This document shows, one piece after another, positions 33,071 to 43,045 of a stretch of DNA of 64,000 bases. The DNA comes from Liopterus haemorrhoidalis (lineage: Eukaryota > Arthropoda > Insecta > Coleoptera > Dytiscidae). The position numbers and the translations under genes were made by a program. The stretch covers positions 29,006,540-29,070,539 of the forward strand of contig OZ020618.1 of NCBI GenBank assembly GCA_963971575.1. The letters run 5' to 3'. The notes below the pieces were generated by a model. That model made no database searches. It saw only the letters and a program-made list of their open reading frames with translations, and was not told the origin of the DNA. The number at the start of each line of letters is the position of its first letter. Positions within the stretch are counted from its first letter, which is position 1.

Positions 33071-34244
33071 CAGTGTTTCTTAACCGTATTGAAAGAATCG
33101 CCCCCTTTACCACAGTAAAATTATCCACCGCCCCCTCCACACAAAAAACAAAATTTACACTTTTCTCTATGTAGGTATGTATTTTATGCTATGAATTTGC
33201 TACTACAAATAAAAAATGATGAGAAATAGAAATTAAACACGTTATTATTTTTATACACATTATGTATTTATTGCCTTTTATGTCATATTAGTATCACATA
33301 CAACATTATAATAATATTTAAATAGAATAAGTAAATAATTCAATATAAAATATTTATTAAAAAAATTTAAAAAAAAAGTTAATGAGATCCTTGAGCCTCA
33401 TGTGATTGCACCAAGTTCGTAATATAATGTTCAAGTTTAGTCAAACATAATCTCTAATCTCCTCTTTGGCTTATTTGTAATCGATTTCGTGATTTTTTCA
33501 ATATATGCATTACTGCGCTAAAACCCTTTTCTACTAAATAGGAAGATGAAAATGCTATGAGGACGAAAACGAACCCAAAAAGCATTATAATCACATTGAT
33601 TGAATATTATTTTGGCTACACAATCATTTTGTAGGTCAATAAACTGCCCTTTTAAATTTTGACTGACTTTCTACGTCTGATAAAAATGGATTAATTAACC
33701 AAGCTGGTATCACAAGTTTCTGCAAGTCTTTGAATCGTAATATCATATCTTCGATAAGGGCGTCCATGTGGCTACAGTATGTTTCCAAATCAGAAATCTT
33801 GAGCGTATCTTCTTTTAATTGTTGTAAAGAAGGAAACTGATGGTATTCTCGCCGACAAAGATTATTTTTTATATAATTTGAGTTTATTGATAAAGCTCAA
33901 TACAACTCCTTTGGCTTTAATAAGGCTGATATTGAAGATTCAGGAGATTTTCATTCATCTTTTCGAATATATCCGGCACTAATTGTCAAAAACCAAACAG
34001 TCATACGCAACGTGGTAACCCGATCGCGATATGTTATTCGCGATCGTCTACACAATTATTTACAATGGTTATGTGTGCAGTGTACGCAACAATTGAGCAA
34101 ATGAACATACCTTATTTTTCTATATTGATCCAATGCCCATTTGAACTTTTACAGCGCCCCCTAAATGCTAAAAATTTAAAAACGCCCCGCCAGACCTCCA
34201 ATACGCCCACAAAGGGGCGCTGGCGCCCCGGTTAAGAATCACTG
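33071..34244 (-). mobile_element. hAT transposon relic with perfect 8-bp duplication
   Basis: The ends CAGTGTTTCTTAACCG and CGGTTAAGAATCACTG (one mismatch) are flanked by exact GTCTAAAG copies (33063-33070 and 34245-34252). The interior carries the decayed C-terminal half of a hAT transposase on the minus strand. 1174 bp, so the N-terminal zinc finger and catalytic core are mostly deleted. Confidence 0.9.
33379..33960 (-). pseudogene. hAT (ZBED/SCAND3-like) transposase relic, C-terminal region
   Basis: Read on the minus strand: F-P-S-L-Q-Q-L-K-E-D, L-E-T-Y-C-S-H-M-D-A-L, P-A-W-L-I-N-P-F, then S-S-Y-L-V-E-K-G-F-S-A-V, K-K-S-R-N-R-L-Q-I, R-G-D, L-C-L-T-K-L and a TAA at 33379. This is the hAT dimerisation region, where the E-K-G-F-S-A and K-x-R-N-R-L motifs are typical of SCAND3/ZBED5-like proteins. 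Several stops and shifts are present. It lies within hAT ends with an 8-bp duplication, so it is the element's own decayed gene. Confidence 0.8.
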
Positions 34245-34252
34245 GTCTAAAG

Positions 34253-34784
34253 CAGGCGGGTCGCATGCTTTAAAAAATAATGAACATTCACAGTAGGGAA
34301 GAAGCACACATAGGGGGGGGGGATCACAAGCTTGATCCCCCCCGATCTAAAAAAAACAAGTGGTTTTTGTCAAAATACAAGTAGTGACCTTTTTTTTTTA
34401 GATCAACCCTTGTATTCTGAAAGTGAAAATCTTTTTTTAGCAACACTTGGTCAACACTTTGGAACATAAAGTGCTTTTGGCTAACACTTGTTGCCGAATA
34501 ATTTTCTGATTCCTACCCTTTTAAAACAATTTTGTGGATTTTTGACCGACTAATTAGGTTAGAAAATCGGACATACATATTTTTATTATTATTGTAAGGC
34601 ACGTATGCTAGAACAAAAATCATGGGTGAGAAATTTATCATCGAGTCTTTCATATAAACACAGCCACAATTTTATTTTTTTTATCATCAGTCTATGTTGA
34701 TATTTGGTTTAATAAAGTTGAAAAATGCTGTCCTTGCCGAGACGAGATTATCAAACAATAATTATGTATAATTTTTAACGTAGT
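34253..34784. other. hAT-like terminal fragment with G-run and GAGGACC-like units
   Basis: 34312-34342 (GGGGGGGGGG ATCACAAGCTTGATCCCCCCC) is followed by decayed ACAAGTAGTGACCTTTTTTT units at 34375-34500, as at 23.24 kb. The left end pairs with nothing nearby. Confidence 0.45.
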
Positions 34785-35300
34785 TTAGCAAAAAAAAAAG
34801 GGCTATGAGGAAATGTTTGGTATATTCCATGATGATTGTCCATTCTTAACGACTATTGAGCAGTAGTATAAAAGTTTTCAACATGGTAATTTTGAATAAA
34901 AAATTATCCACGTTCTGGGCGACCTTAGAAAGTGATAATTCCGAAAAATAAAGCTGTTAAAAAATTAACAACAAGAATCGCCATATAACCTACAGGCAGA
35001 TAGAGAAAACCCTCAAGATTAATGCACCAGTTTATATACAATTCTGCATGATGAATTGCATTTTAAAAAAATGTGGGCTCATGTTACACAAAATATTTTG
35101 GAAAATTCAGGATTACAATTAGTCGCCTAACAACATAACATCTTTCATATAGTCCAGATCTTGCACCATGAGATTTTACATAGATGGTTACCCTACGACA
35201 AAAATTAATTATAAAGGACTAGTTTCGACGAATGTTTATGCGAATAGAGTGATGGAAATTATTTTGAAAAATTGTAACAAATAAAGTTGTACGACAAAAT
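34785..35300 (+). pseudogene. Mariner-like transposase relic, internally deleted
   Basis: Readable pieces in order: D-C-P-F-L-T-T-I-E-Q (N-terminal helix-turn-helix), T-Y-R-Q-I-E-K-T-L-K-I-N, I-L-H-D-E-L-H-F-K-K-M-W-A-H-V-T-Q and S-Y-S-P-D-L-A-P followed by a stop where C/S-D-F normally stands. These belong to the SETMAR-like mariner branch. The first and second catalytic blocks are deleted and several frameshifts and stops intervene. Confidence 0.6.
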
Positions 35301-35864
35301 TTCCTAGCGTCATGCGTAATAAATGCTTAAATATTGCACATACTTGCACATGTATGTATAAGTTTGAAAGATGATTTGACGGGGACTATAGAAGCCCCAT
35401 AGCATTTCGGGACCCAACACTGGTAAACAGCATTAGGGTCAGGGTAAATCTGCACCTGAATGCATATCAACTCACTATAGTAATCTTAAAGTACGCATAT
35501 AAAACCGAAGTATCTGTGAGGGCAGTTGTCAAATACAGAGATATAATCAAAATTTAAAACTATTGTATGAACGAAGCTAACATCGAAAAGCTAATCGCCC
35601 CAACACGGGATTTCTGTTTAGCATATATTGCAAATTTTCATTTATTCACAGATATTAATAACAAATTCAGAAATAGCGCACAATAGCGCCCCAGTGCACC
35701 TACGCAATGTTTCCATTTTTCAGTTCACTTAAATATACTATTTATTTTTAAGTGGTTTACAAAAAAAAATCAAAAAGGTTTTTGATAAAAACCTACGATA
35801 GTTTTAAAGTTAATCTCTATCTAGGATTCACAAGTAACCCATGAAATACGCAGAATAACAAGAA

Positions 35865-35868
<4 letters not shown>

Positions 35869-35940
<72 letters not shown>
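35869..35940. repeat. (TA)n microsatellite
   Basis: About 72 bases of uninterrupted AT alternation, leading directly into the left arm of the palindrome. Confidence 0.9.
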
Positions 35941-35943
<3 letters not shown>

Positions 35944-35983
35944 GTTGTTTCAGACAGTTTTGATTATTATTATTATTGTTATC

Positions 35984-36027
<44 letters not shown>

Positions 36028-36076
36028 GATAACAATAATAATAATAATCAAAACTGTCTGAAACAACTAAATATAT
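35935..36076. repeat. 142-bp perfect palindrome with (TA)n centre
   Basis: The left arm reads TTTAGTTGTTTCAGACAGTT, then TGATTATTATTATTATTGTTATCATTTA and enters a TA run. From about 36023 the exact reverse complement follows, ending AAACAACTAAATATAT. The arms are mismatch-free over about 55 bp plus the TA centre. It could be a fold-back element, an arm duplication by template switching in the (TA)n, or an assembly artefact. Confidence 0.85.
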
Positions 36077-36430
36077 TCTTCGCGTTTAAATAAACACTTC
36101 AAAATTATGGTCACATTTTGAGCTATTCCATAGTTGCAAAATATTCACTTCATAAATCACAAACTAATGAATCAAATATTTGAGAAATAGATATATTAAT
36201 TTCAAAACATTAACTTGAAGAATATAGGCAACTTGCAATATAATAACAAGTCTTCTAAATATTTCAATAGGTAAAAAAAAAAAAATATTTTTGACAACGT
36301 ATTTCATCATTTTCATTCTTCTAATAAAGAATATCTGTCTATTGTGTAAAAATCACAATATTTTGTCAAATTGCAATAACGAAACACTAAAATAACAAGT
36401 GTTTTGAAATTTATATTTTTCAAAACCAAC

Positions 36431-36469
36431 CTGATTTTGCGATAAAATTATATCCTGGGGCTGCATCAT
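36431..36469 (-). CDS. Possible first coding exon of a host gene
   Basis: On the minus strand an AATGATGCAGCCCCAGGAT context gives 13 codons (M-M-Q-P-Q-D-I-I-L-S-Q-N-Q) ending CAG|GTTGGT, a plausible splice donor in phase 0. Upstream, 36470-36640 looks like a 5' leader, and 36640-36700 is a GC-richer block with CCGCATGCGCGGCGC, similar to an NRF-1-type palindrome. I see no following exon that clearly joins it. I do not recognise the protein. Chance is a real alternative. Confidence 0.25.
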
Positions 36470-36639
36470 TCCAAAATTTCTGTCAAAATGGAACAAACAC
36501 AAACACTGTCACTTAAAATCAATAATCACACACTAAGATAAGATAATAATCATCAACATTAATCAAAAACACACAAAAATCATCATAGCAACAAGCGACA
36601 TAATCACACTTCGAACGGTGGAAACAGACTAACTTGGAT

Positions 36640-36705
36640 GTCAAGCTAAACCGGCGTTGTCCTATGATGCTAGCGCCGCGCATGCGGCCAGATGAAGAAC
36701 TAATC
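36640..36705 (-). promoter_or_regulatory. Candidate CpG-rich promoter core
   Basis: A short island (ACCGGCGTTG.. TAGCGCCGCGCATGCGGCC) in AT-rich DNA, 170-230 bp upstream of the candidate first exon. It contains GCATGCGCGGC-type sequence on the minus strand. No TATA element was seen. Inferred only from composition and position. Confidence 0.2.
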
Positions 36706-37547
36706 AGCCATATCTGTGGTAGGTTATCTTTTGATTATTGGACAATTTTAATTTTTTACCTTTTAGTTTTGCGCTCCACCCTTATCAAAAATCCAGTCTT
36801 ATCTTATGGATGGTAAGATTTATGTACGACGCGTTATTTTTTTATATTACAATTTGTTACTGAAATTGGAAGCTTGTTTTTTTCTTCTTTTTTTGTCCAA
36901 TTATCGAGAGAAAAATGTTTAGAAGAGTCTTAAGAGCCAGTAGCTAGTGTAATGGAGAGTATGATAAGAGTATAAACTTAGGGGGAGATGAGTGTTTTGT
37001 AAATTGATTTTTTGTCGCTTGGGAAGAAAAATGTACAGTAACAGCCATATAAAAACTTATCTTTTATTTATTATTTTTATATACACCCTGCTGTATATAG
37101 AAAAAGATAAAGTGTGTGAAAAAAACATAAGACAAACAAAAGGACAGGAAAATAATTCAAAACATAGTTTCTTGTTATAAATTATACATCAACACGAGTG
37201 TCAATAAGGTCGAACGTGACCTACCAGAAAATAGCTTTATAATTTTAGTTAGTAGCTAATATCATATTTATTTTTGCCTAATATATATTTTTATAAAAAT
37301 TACTGAGTAGTGTTTCTTAGGCCGAGACTCAGATTAGAGCAGAACTTTTCAACCTTTTTGCCTATGCGACTCACTTAGGGAAAAAATGGCATTAAAAATA
37401 AAAATAAATTGTGTAAACAAGATGAAAAGAAACAATATTCTGAATTCTACAATTATTTGTAATGATTTATTTAAAAATATTTTTATAAATCAAAACCAAT
37501 TTCTATTTTTAAATACACCTACACTAGCAAATCTTGAAGAAGTACTA
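36706..37547. other. AT-rich spacer
   Basis: No gene supported. 37338-37366 (CAGAACTTTTCAACCTTTTT) resembles a hAT terminus, without a partner. Confidence 0.3.
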
Positions 37548-38518
37548 GGAATGACGACGGATACCGTGTACCCGCTACCCGCCTGACCCGTTAAGATTGT
37601 ACCCGATTCCGATTTTGAAAACCCGATACCCTTTGTCTACCAATTACCCGTTAACAAACGGGTATGGGGACATTAACGGGTATCGGATAATAAACGGATA
37701 ACTAACGAGTAATTTTGTGAGGTGCCGTAAGTATTTAATTAATCTATGAGTATTTTTTTCTTGATTACAGTAGTAGGGATTAAGTAGGCGTATTCCATAA
37801 CGCACCTTTACACTTATTTTTCTATACTAACTTTTAATTTGGTGATGGCGGTGTCTACGTAATCGTTGCACGGGTCTCCGGAATGGATCATCAAGCCATC
37901 CACGAATTTCATAGACTTGGCACGCTGACCACGAAGTTTGCCAGATACAACGACTTCGCAACCCTTCGCACCCGATTCCATGATGAAACGGAGTACACCA
38001 TAGCAGGCACGACGTACTGCCAAACCACCAAGAAGTTTGTAACGCAGAGATTCTGCTTGAGCAATAGCGCACAATCCTCTTGTTCCTACTTTCTCTGCGT
38101 ACAATTCCACAGAGTGTTCTGGAAAGTTGAAACGTTTTTGAACTACAGACGTCAATTCACAAATACGACGACCCTTTTCACCCAAAACATGTTGGGTGCG
38201 AGTTGCCATAATGATGATTTCTGTACGTGTTGGGGTAACACGAACCTCAACACCGGAGTAGCCATCTTCGGCGAGTTCTCTGGTAAGGAACTCGTTCAAT
38301 TCGGCTTTGAAAACTCCATCTCCTACGAACTTTCGCTTCTTTGAAATTGTGGTAGCCATGTTGATCACATGAAGAGAGGCAACTTTAGAAAAAAAAGGTA
38401 GCGGATAATTAACGGGTAGTGGTTCATTAACGGGTAGTGGTAAATTAACGAGTAGCAGGTAATATCCGGGTAATTGTGTCGGGTATCCAGTTGTAGAAAT
38501 TTAAATTTTCGTCATTCC
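37548..38518. mobile_element. GGAATGACGA TIR element carrying an RpS3 fragment
   Basis: GGAATGACGA at the left and TCGTCATTCC at the right bound 971 bp. Both flanks of the RpS3 piece consist of degenerate ACCCGTTAA / TTAACGGGTA repeats, as in the gene-free relative at 7976-8260. The right-hand arm ends GGTATCCAGTTGTAGAAATT..TTTTCGTCATTCC, nearly as in that relative. I cannot read a clear target-site duplication, so the superfamily is open. Confidence 0.65.
37814..38359 (-). pseudogene. RpS3: Ribosomal protein S3 (uS3) fragment, 5' complete, 3' truncated
   Basis: 181 codons from ATG at 38357-38359. Residues 1-171 are plainly eukaryotic uS3: [21 protein letters not shown], the KH-type-2 core with V-L-G-E-K-G-R-R-I, then [17 protein letters not shown] and [14 protein letters not shown]. 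After D-Y-V-D-T-A the sequence departs into ten unrelated residues and a stop; the normal protein is about 240-250 residues. In cells uS3 is part of the 40S mRNA entry region and also a DNA-damage nuclease. No intron and no stop occur in the conserved part; G-R-R-I-C has C where R is normal. The upstream CTTTTTTTTCT.. looks like a TOP leader, so the copy starts near an mRNA cap site. It lies within a TIR element. Confidence 0.93.
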
Positions 38519-38639
38519 CATTAGGTACTTAAGAAACCATATCAAAGCAAAATTCAAGATGTGGAAACGAAATTTTTGAGGGCCGTGAAAGGATGTATTA
38601 GACTTGGTCATATTCGCAATGAAGAAATACGGGAAGAAT

Positions 38640-39470
38640 TGAACATTTAAGGCTCGCGCACACTAGAGACGGATCGGGCCGCAGCGCATCGCATCACAAA
38701 AATGTTGTAACGCACATTAGGGACGGGCCAGGTCAATAGTTAGGGCGAACCTCCAGTCACCTGGTGAGGCCTCAGTCGCCCGTGATTAAAACCATGGGAG
38801 CTACTGACGGGGACGCCCTGTATTCGGACCGGCTCACCTCAAACAGGTCGAGGTCCGAAACGAGGAACAGACGCCCTAAGCCCGATGCTTTCTCGGGCGT
38901 TTTCGGGGGGGAGATGGCAGCGGAATCTGGCCCTTCAGACCTGGGAGTCCAGACTCAAGAAGAAAGAACATGATCCTGGTCAGACAGATGCAGAGTAGGA
39001 AGAAACAAGGGCTGAGGCACAGGTCGGAGTCTCAAACCGCCGTTTCACCCGCGGGGCTTCCTGCGGAGGGCCACGGCAGCTCAAAGGTCGTTATAGACAC
39101 CTGCATCCGGAGAGTGTGGGTACGCCATTTAGTCACCTAGCGAAGCCTCGGGGATCCGTGCGTAAAACCACGCGAGTCCTCGATGGGTACGCTTTGTATT
39201 CGGACCGGATAATCTAGTAAACAGATCAAAGTCCGAAAACACGAGACGGACGCCTACAGCTGGACACCTGAAGTTGGCGGGCCCTAAGGGATTTTTGGCG
39301 GGGGGGACTCGACAGACCTTGTGCTCCGTTGAGAACACACCGGAAGGAAAACACAGGAAGAACAGGAGGAAGTACAGGAAGACCCAAGAGAGAAGGCAAG
39401 AAGATCTAGCCAACCTGCCATGAAGAATAGTCAACTACGACAGTTCCGTGGTAGGGTTTGAAGCAAGCAG
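38640..39470 (+). mobile_element. GC-rich tandem 5' region of a non-LTR retrotransposon (probable)
   Basis: Two direct units about 376 bp apart start GTCACCTGGTGAGGCCTC (38756) and GTCACCTAGCGAAGCCTC (39132) and share GTATTCGGACCGG (38819, 39195). Each leads to a purine-rich stretch and a short ATG frame (38913-38972, M-A-A-E-S-G-P-S-D-L; and 39420-39461). Repeated GC-rich promoter monomers ahead of ORF1 are known from several LINE types. No ORF1 core is visible, so the assignment is inference from layout. Confidence 0.4.
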
Positions 39471-39785
39471 GGCTTTTTAGTCGGTATGCCACTTTGTGGA
39501 GAGTCCGACACTACCTAGATATGGTGTCTATAAAATATTTTCTCTGGATAAAAAAAAGGTCAACGGGGGTACATGCCCGGAGCCGACATCGAAGGGGCAG
39601 TTGAAAAGGAAAATATTGGCATAATAATTGTTATTTTAGAAGTAAAGACCTTTTTTTATGTCATCACTTGTATTTTAGATGTGAAAAAGTTTTTTTTTTT
39701 AGGTCGTCACTAATATTTATATAGTGTTTAGGGGGGCCCTATTATAAAATCTTGCCCAGGGCCCGAAAAAAGCTAGTTACAACCC
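39471..39785. other. Spacer with GTGAGGACC-type units
   Basis: 39640-39720 holds two ATCACTTGTATTTTAGATGTG/AGACC-like units of the hAT-associated repeat, then GGGGGGCCC. No gene. Confidence 0.4.
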
Positions 39786-39959
39786 TGTTCCCAACTGCAT
39801 TAAGGATATCGAAAGTTATACCGGTCTATAAGAGTAAGAACAAAAATGATTTGAATTATTTTAGGCCGATATCTATAAATCCAATTTTCTCAAAATTTTT
39901 GAAAAAATACTAATGCAGCTGTTAACTGAACATTTTGAGATTAACCATTTGCTAAACAT

Positions 39960-40286
39960 CAGTGACAGTGCTAGCTCTTAAAATCTGGAGGAGCCAGGAA
40001 ATATTTGAGTAAAATCTAGAGGGGCCAGGAAATATTTAAGTACAATCTAGGGGGGCCAGGAAATATTTAAGTGATGACCTAAAAAAAGTCCTCACTTCTG
40101 AAATACCTACAAGTGATGACCTAACAAAAAAGGTCCTCGCTTCTAAAATATAAATGATGACTCCTTAAAAAAACAGATCCGTGTTGCACACATACTTTTC
40201 TCCAAGCATTTTCTAGGGGGGCCAACTGGTGGCCAGAGCAATTTTTGCCCCACCTCCCACTCGGAGCCCCGCTAGCGCCGCTACTG
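39960..40286. mobile_element. hAT-like element inside the RT relic, 8-bp duplication
   Basis: CAGTGACAGTGCTAGC and (inverted) GCTAGCGCCGCTACTG are the ends; CTAAACAT (39952-39959) and CTAAACAA (40287-40294) are the duplicated target, one mismatch. The interior has three GTGATGACCTAAAAAAAGTCCTCACTTCT units and two GGCCAGGAAATATTTAAGT units. 327 bp, non-coding. Confidence 0.85.
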
Positions 40287-41106
40287 CTAAACAATAATCA
40301 ATTCGAGCTAGTAGATCAACCAGTCATGCTATTTTAGCATGATTTTAAACAAATCTCATAGCATAGCAACGTGTTTAGATCTAACCTAAGTCTTTGACTC
40401 CGTTTCACGTGATTTACTAATTTAGACTATATTAATGTTAGCCCTGATAACACTAATGTATTAAAAATCCTACCTATCTAATAGAAAACAATACGTATAA
40501 GCTAATGGTCAAAAATTAAATAAGCTTGAGGTAGAGTCTGTGATGCCGTAAGGTTCAATTTTAGGACCACTGCTCTTTATATTTATATAAATGATCTGCC
40601 ATTATATATATATAGTCAAAACCATATTATATGCAGATGATACTACATTTTTAAATACTGACTCAAATTATGAACAGCTGTAAAGCTGTAGTAAATAATG
40701 GTTCAGAGCTAATATGTTCAGTATCAATGAAACTACAATATAATATCTGTTTTTATCAGTGAGGGCTCCTGTTGGTGTTAACAATGACTCAGTAAAGTTT
40801 TTGGGTGTTATCATTGGTGCTAATCTCAGTTGGAAAAACATACTATGGCAACAACTGCAAAGCTTTGCAAATCGATATATTGTATCAGGAATTTAAACCA
40901 AAAAGTTACTCAAAATGTTTTATTAACTGCATACTATGATGTTACGTGCTGCTTATGCCTTAATAGCGTGGAGGCATGCCTCACATGCTGGAAGAGTTTT
41001 TGGTTTGTAGCAACGTTTTGTTAGAATTATTAGCGGTTTAGCCCATTTAGCACATTTCAGAATTTCTTTCATCAATTTAGATATTCTGACGTTTCTCTAT
41101 CGGTAC

Positions 41107-42408
41107 CAGTGGCAGCTCGTGATAATATTGAGTGGTAGAGCCAATCTCTTACTCCCCCCCCCCCATTTTACCAAAACTTTTGAATCTGCTCAGCTTACAG
41201 TAATTTATTACCTCGTTTATTATCAACTAAAACAACTTCGACACAAAAAAATGTATGTAGTTATGGGAAGTGTGAGCGAAAGAGATAATAATAACGCCTT
41301 ACTTCCACATTTTATTATATATTTTTATTGTAAATATATTGTACAAAAACGTTTATTGTATAACTGTCAAAATATATTATTAATTATTATTCAATTGTTT
41401 TTGTCACTCCGGTTACGGGCGAGGGCGACTATGTTCATAAGTCTATCCGCCACATAGTCAAATTGAGAAGTCATTTAAAAATGAAAAATGCATTAAGTAC
41501 TCATCGCGGGTAGTTATCTACCTAAATATGAATACTTAAATTAAATGCAAGTGACATCAAAATCTCAGGTAGCAGGTTGTCTTGTAAATTGAATAAAATG
41601 TATGATTATGTTTAAAACATACTTGATTTTGTCCACTCTTTTGTTGTGTTCTTCTATTGCGTTTCTATAGGCTGAGCTCAAATGGGTTATATTTTAATAT
41701 ATATATTTTATTTGCCAAGCATCGAAAAACTAAAAACATTGCTCATATATACCTTCGATTTCTCATGCTTTTTAATTTTTTCCCAGATGTACACTAAATC
41801 CGTAATACCGTTATTCGTCCATATTAATTCTCCCCCGAATCAAACGCAAGGAAAACGAAAAACAGCTTGATTTTCGGCGCATCTCAAATCCAATTGTTCT
41901 TTAAGTAAATGTTTCTATTAAATTTTCTTGTCCGTGTTATAGAAGCAGAGGCGGAAACATTAAAAGTTTTTGTAATGTCCAACTCATTTCGAGTTTTTCC
42001 TCAAGGGAATACGAAGAAAATGATTTTTTTTTCAAAGGGTTACTGATACTGTTCATTTCTAATAGTAACACAAAACAACACGCATACACAGGACACGACA
42101 CAGTAAAAAAACACACTATAATACGCGATGCATTCTATATGCAACCGTAACTCGAATTAACATGCCAACATCCAGTTGACTCGCTTTAATGTAATTCTAC
42201 TGCATAAGATGACCATCCGCTCTACCCGCCAGCTCTCCGCGGAGGCTATCAAATCGTCTGAAAACGTAGCTACGTTTATGATTATTTGTTTTTACCGGTA
42301 GTTTTAAAGAAAATAATAGCTTTTCAATGATTAATTTGTGATGGTGTTGTCATTATTTTGCAAAAGTAGGGCCATGGCTCCCTGGCTCTTCGTAAGGAGC
42401 TGCCACTG
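41107..42408. mobile_element. hAT-like element inside the RT relic, 1.3 kb
   Basis: It starts CAGTGGCAGCTCGTGA and ends AGGAGCTGCCACTG, bounded by ATCGGTAC and ATCGATGT (5 of 8 identical). RT sequence breaks off at L-Y-R before it and resumes with H-S-Y-N-T-R-type sequence after it, which supports the insertion. The interior is AT-rich, has a C-run at 41154-41165, and shows no recognisable transposase; the 112-codon ORF 41119-41457 is unsupported. Confidence 0.75.
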
Positions 42409-42500
42409 ATCGATGTACATTTTAATGCTGCTTGAAGCACATCCATTTTAATTATAAGGACAAAAAGTTGCGAAAAGATTTTCACAGCTACAATACCCGA

Positions 42501-42769
42501 TGTAATGACCTAATTAGGCCGGATTATACAAGATAGTTCTCAACTAGATACTCGTTGAACTATTATACCACTAAATTTTATAACGTTCTTTCTTGTGAAA
42601 TAAAGGATTAAACAATGAAAAATTTCAAGATAAAAATAAAAATCTTAAATAAATAATGTATTTTATAGATTCGACGTGTATCTAACGGACAATTTTAACA
42701 CAATTTCTGCAGGATATTATAGTTTTTGTTATATATTTTTCAAGGTTTTCATTTTTATGTCTTACAATT
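42501..42769. other. AT-rich spacer
   Basis: Short stretch after the RT relic without recognised features. Confidence 0.3.
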
Positions 42770-43045
42770 GTTGTCTTTTGTTAGGTCGTCACTTGAATTT
42801 TAGAAGTGAGGACCTTTTTTTAGGTCATCACTTTGTATTTCCGAAGCGAGGACCTTTTTTTCAGGTCGTCACTTGTATTTTAGAAGAGAGGCCTTTTTTT
42901 ATTTTAGGTTATCATTTTGTATTTCCGAAGCGAGGACCTTTTTTTTTAGATCATCACTTGAAATTTAGATGTGTAAACCTTATTCATAATTTAAATAATT
43001 TTGTCTTCCAGGCCCCCCCAACAAAAATTCCTGGGTGCGCCACTG
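42770..43045. mobile_element. hAT-like right half with four GTGAGGACC units
   Basis: Four successive units of about 60 bp (AGGTCRTCACTTGWATTTYAGAAG.GAGGACCTTTTTTT) run from 42783 to 42975, followed by CCAGGCCCCCCCAAC and the terminus GGGTGCGCCACTG. The left end is not found. The 183-codon ORF 42676-43227 simply runs through these repeats (R-S-E-D-L-F-L-G-H-H-F repeats) and is not a gene. Confidence 0.6.

Larger units (their letters stand above)
39786..42500 (+). pseudogene. Jockey-like reverse transcriptase relic, split by two insertions
   Basis: Pieces in order on the + strand: R-I-S-K-V-I-P-V-Y-K-S-K-N and N-Y-F-R-P-I-S-I-N (39802-39880); K-F-L-K-K (39892); after an insertion, L-L-N-N-N-Q-F-E-L-V-D-Q (40287); P-x-G-S-I-L-G-P-L-L-F and Y-A-D-D-T-T-F (40550-40660); F-L-G-V-I-I-G-A-N-L-S-W (40799); F-V-R-I-I-S-G-L-A-H (41015); L-D-I-L-T-F-L-Y-R (41078); after a second insertion, H-S-Y-N-T-R (42482). 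Block order and motifs match the intact element at 14-17 kb, though it is another lineage. Frameshifts and stops are numerous. Interrupted by 39960-40286 and 41107-42408. Confidence 0.85.

Noticed and set aside
37883..38344. 153-codon + strand frame
   Set aside because: It is the antisense of the RpS3 fragment and has no independent support.
41119..41457. 112-codon frame inside the 1.3-kb hAT-like element as a transposase
   Set aside because: No hAT motifs, low-complexity AT-rich translation, begins in a C-run.
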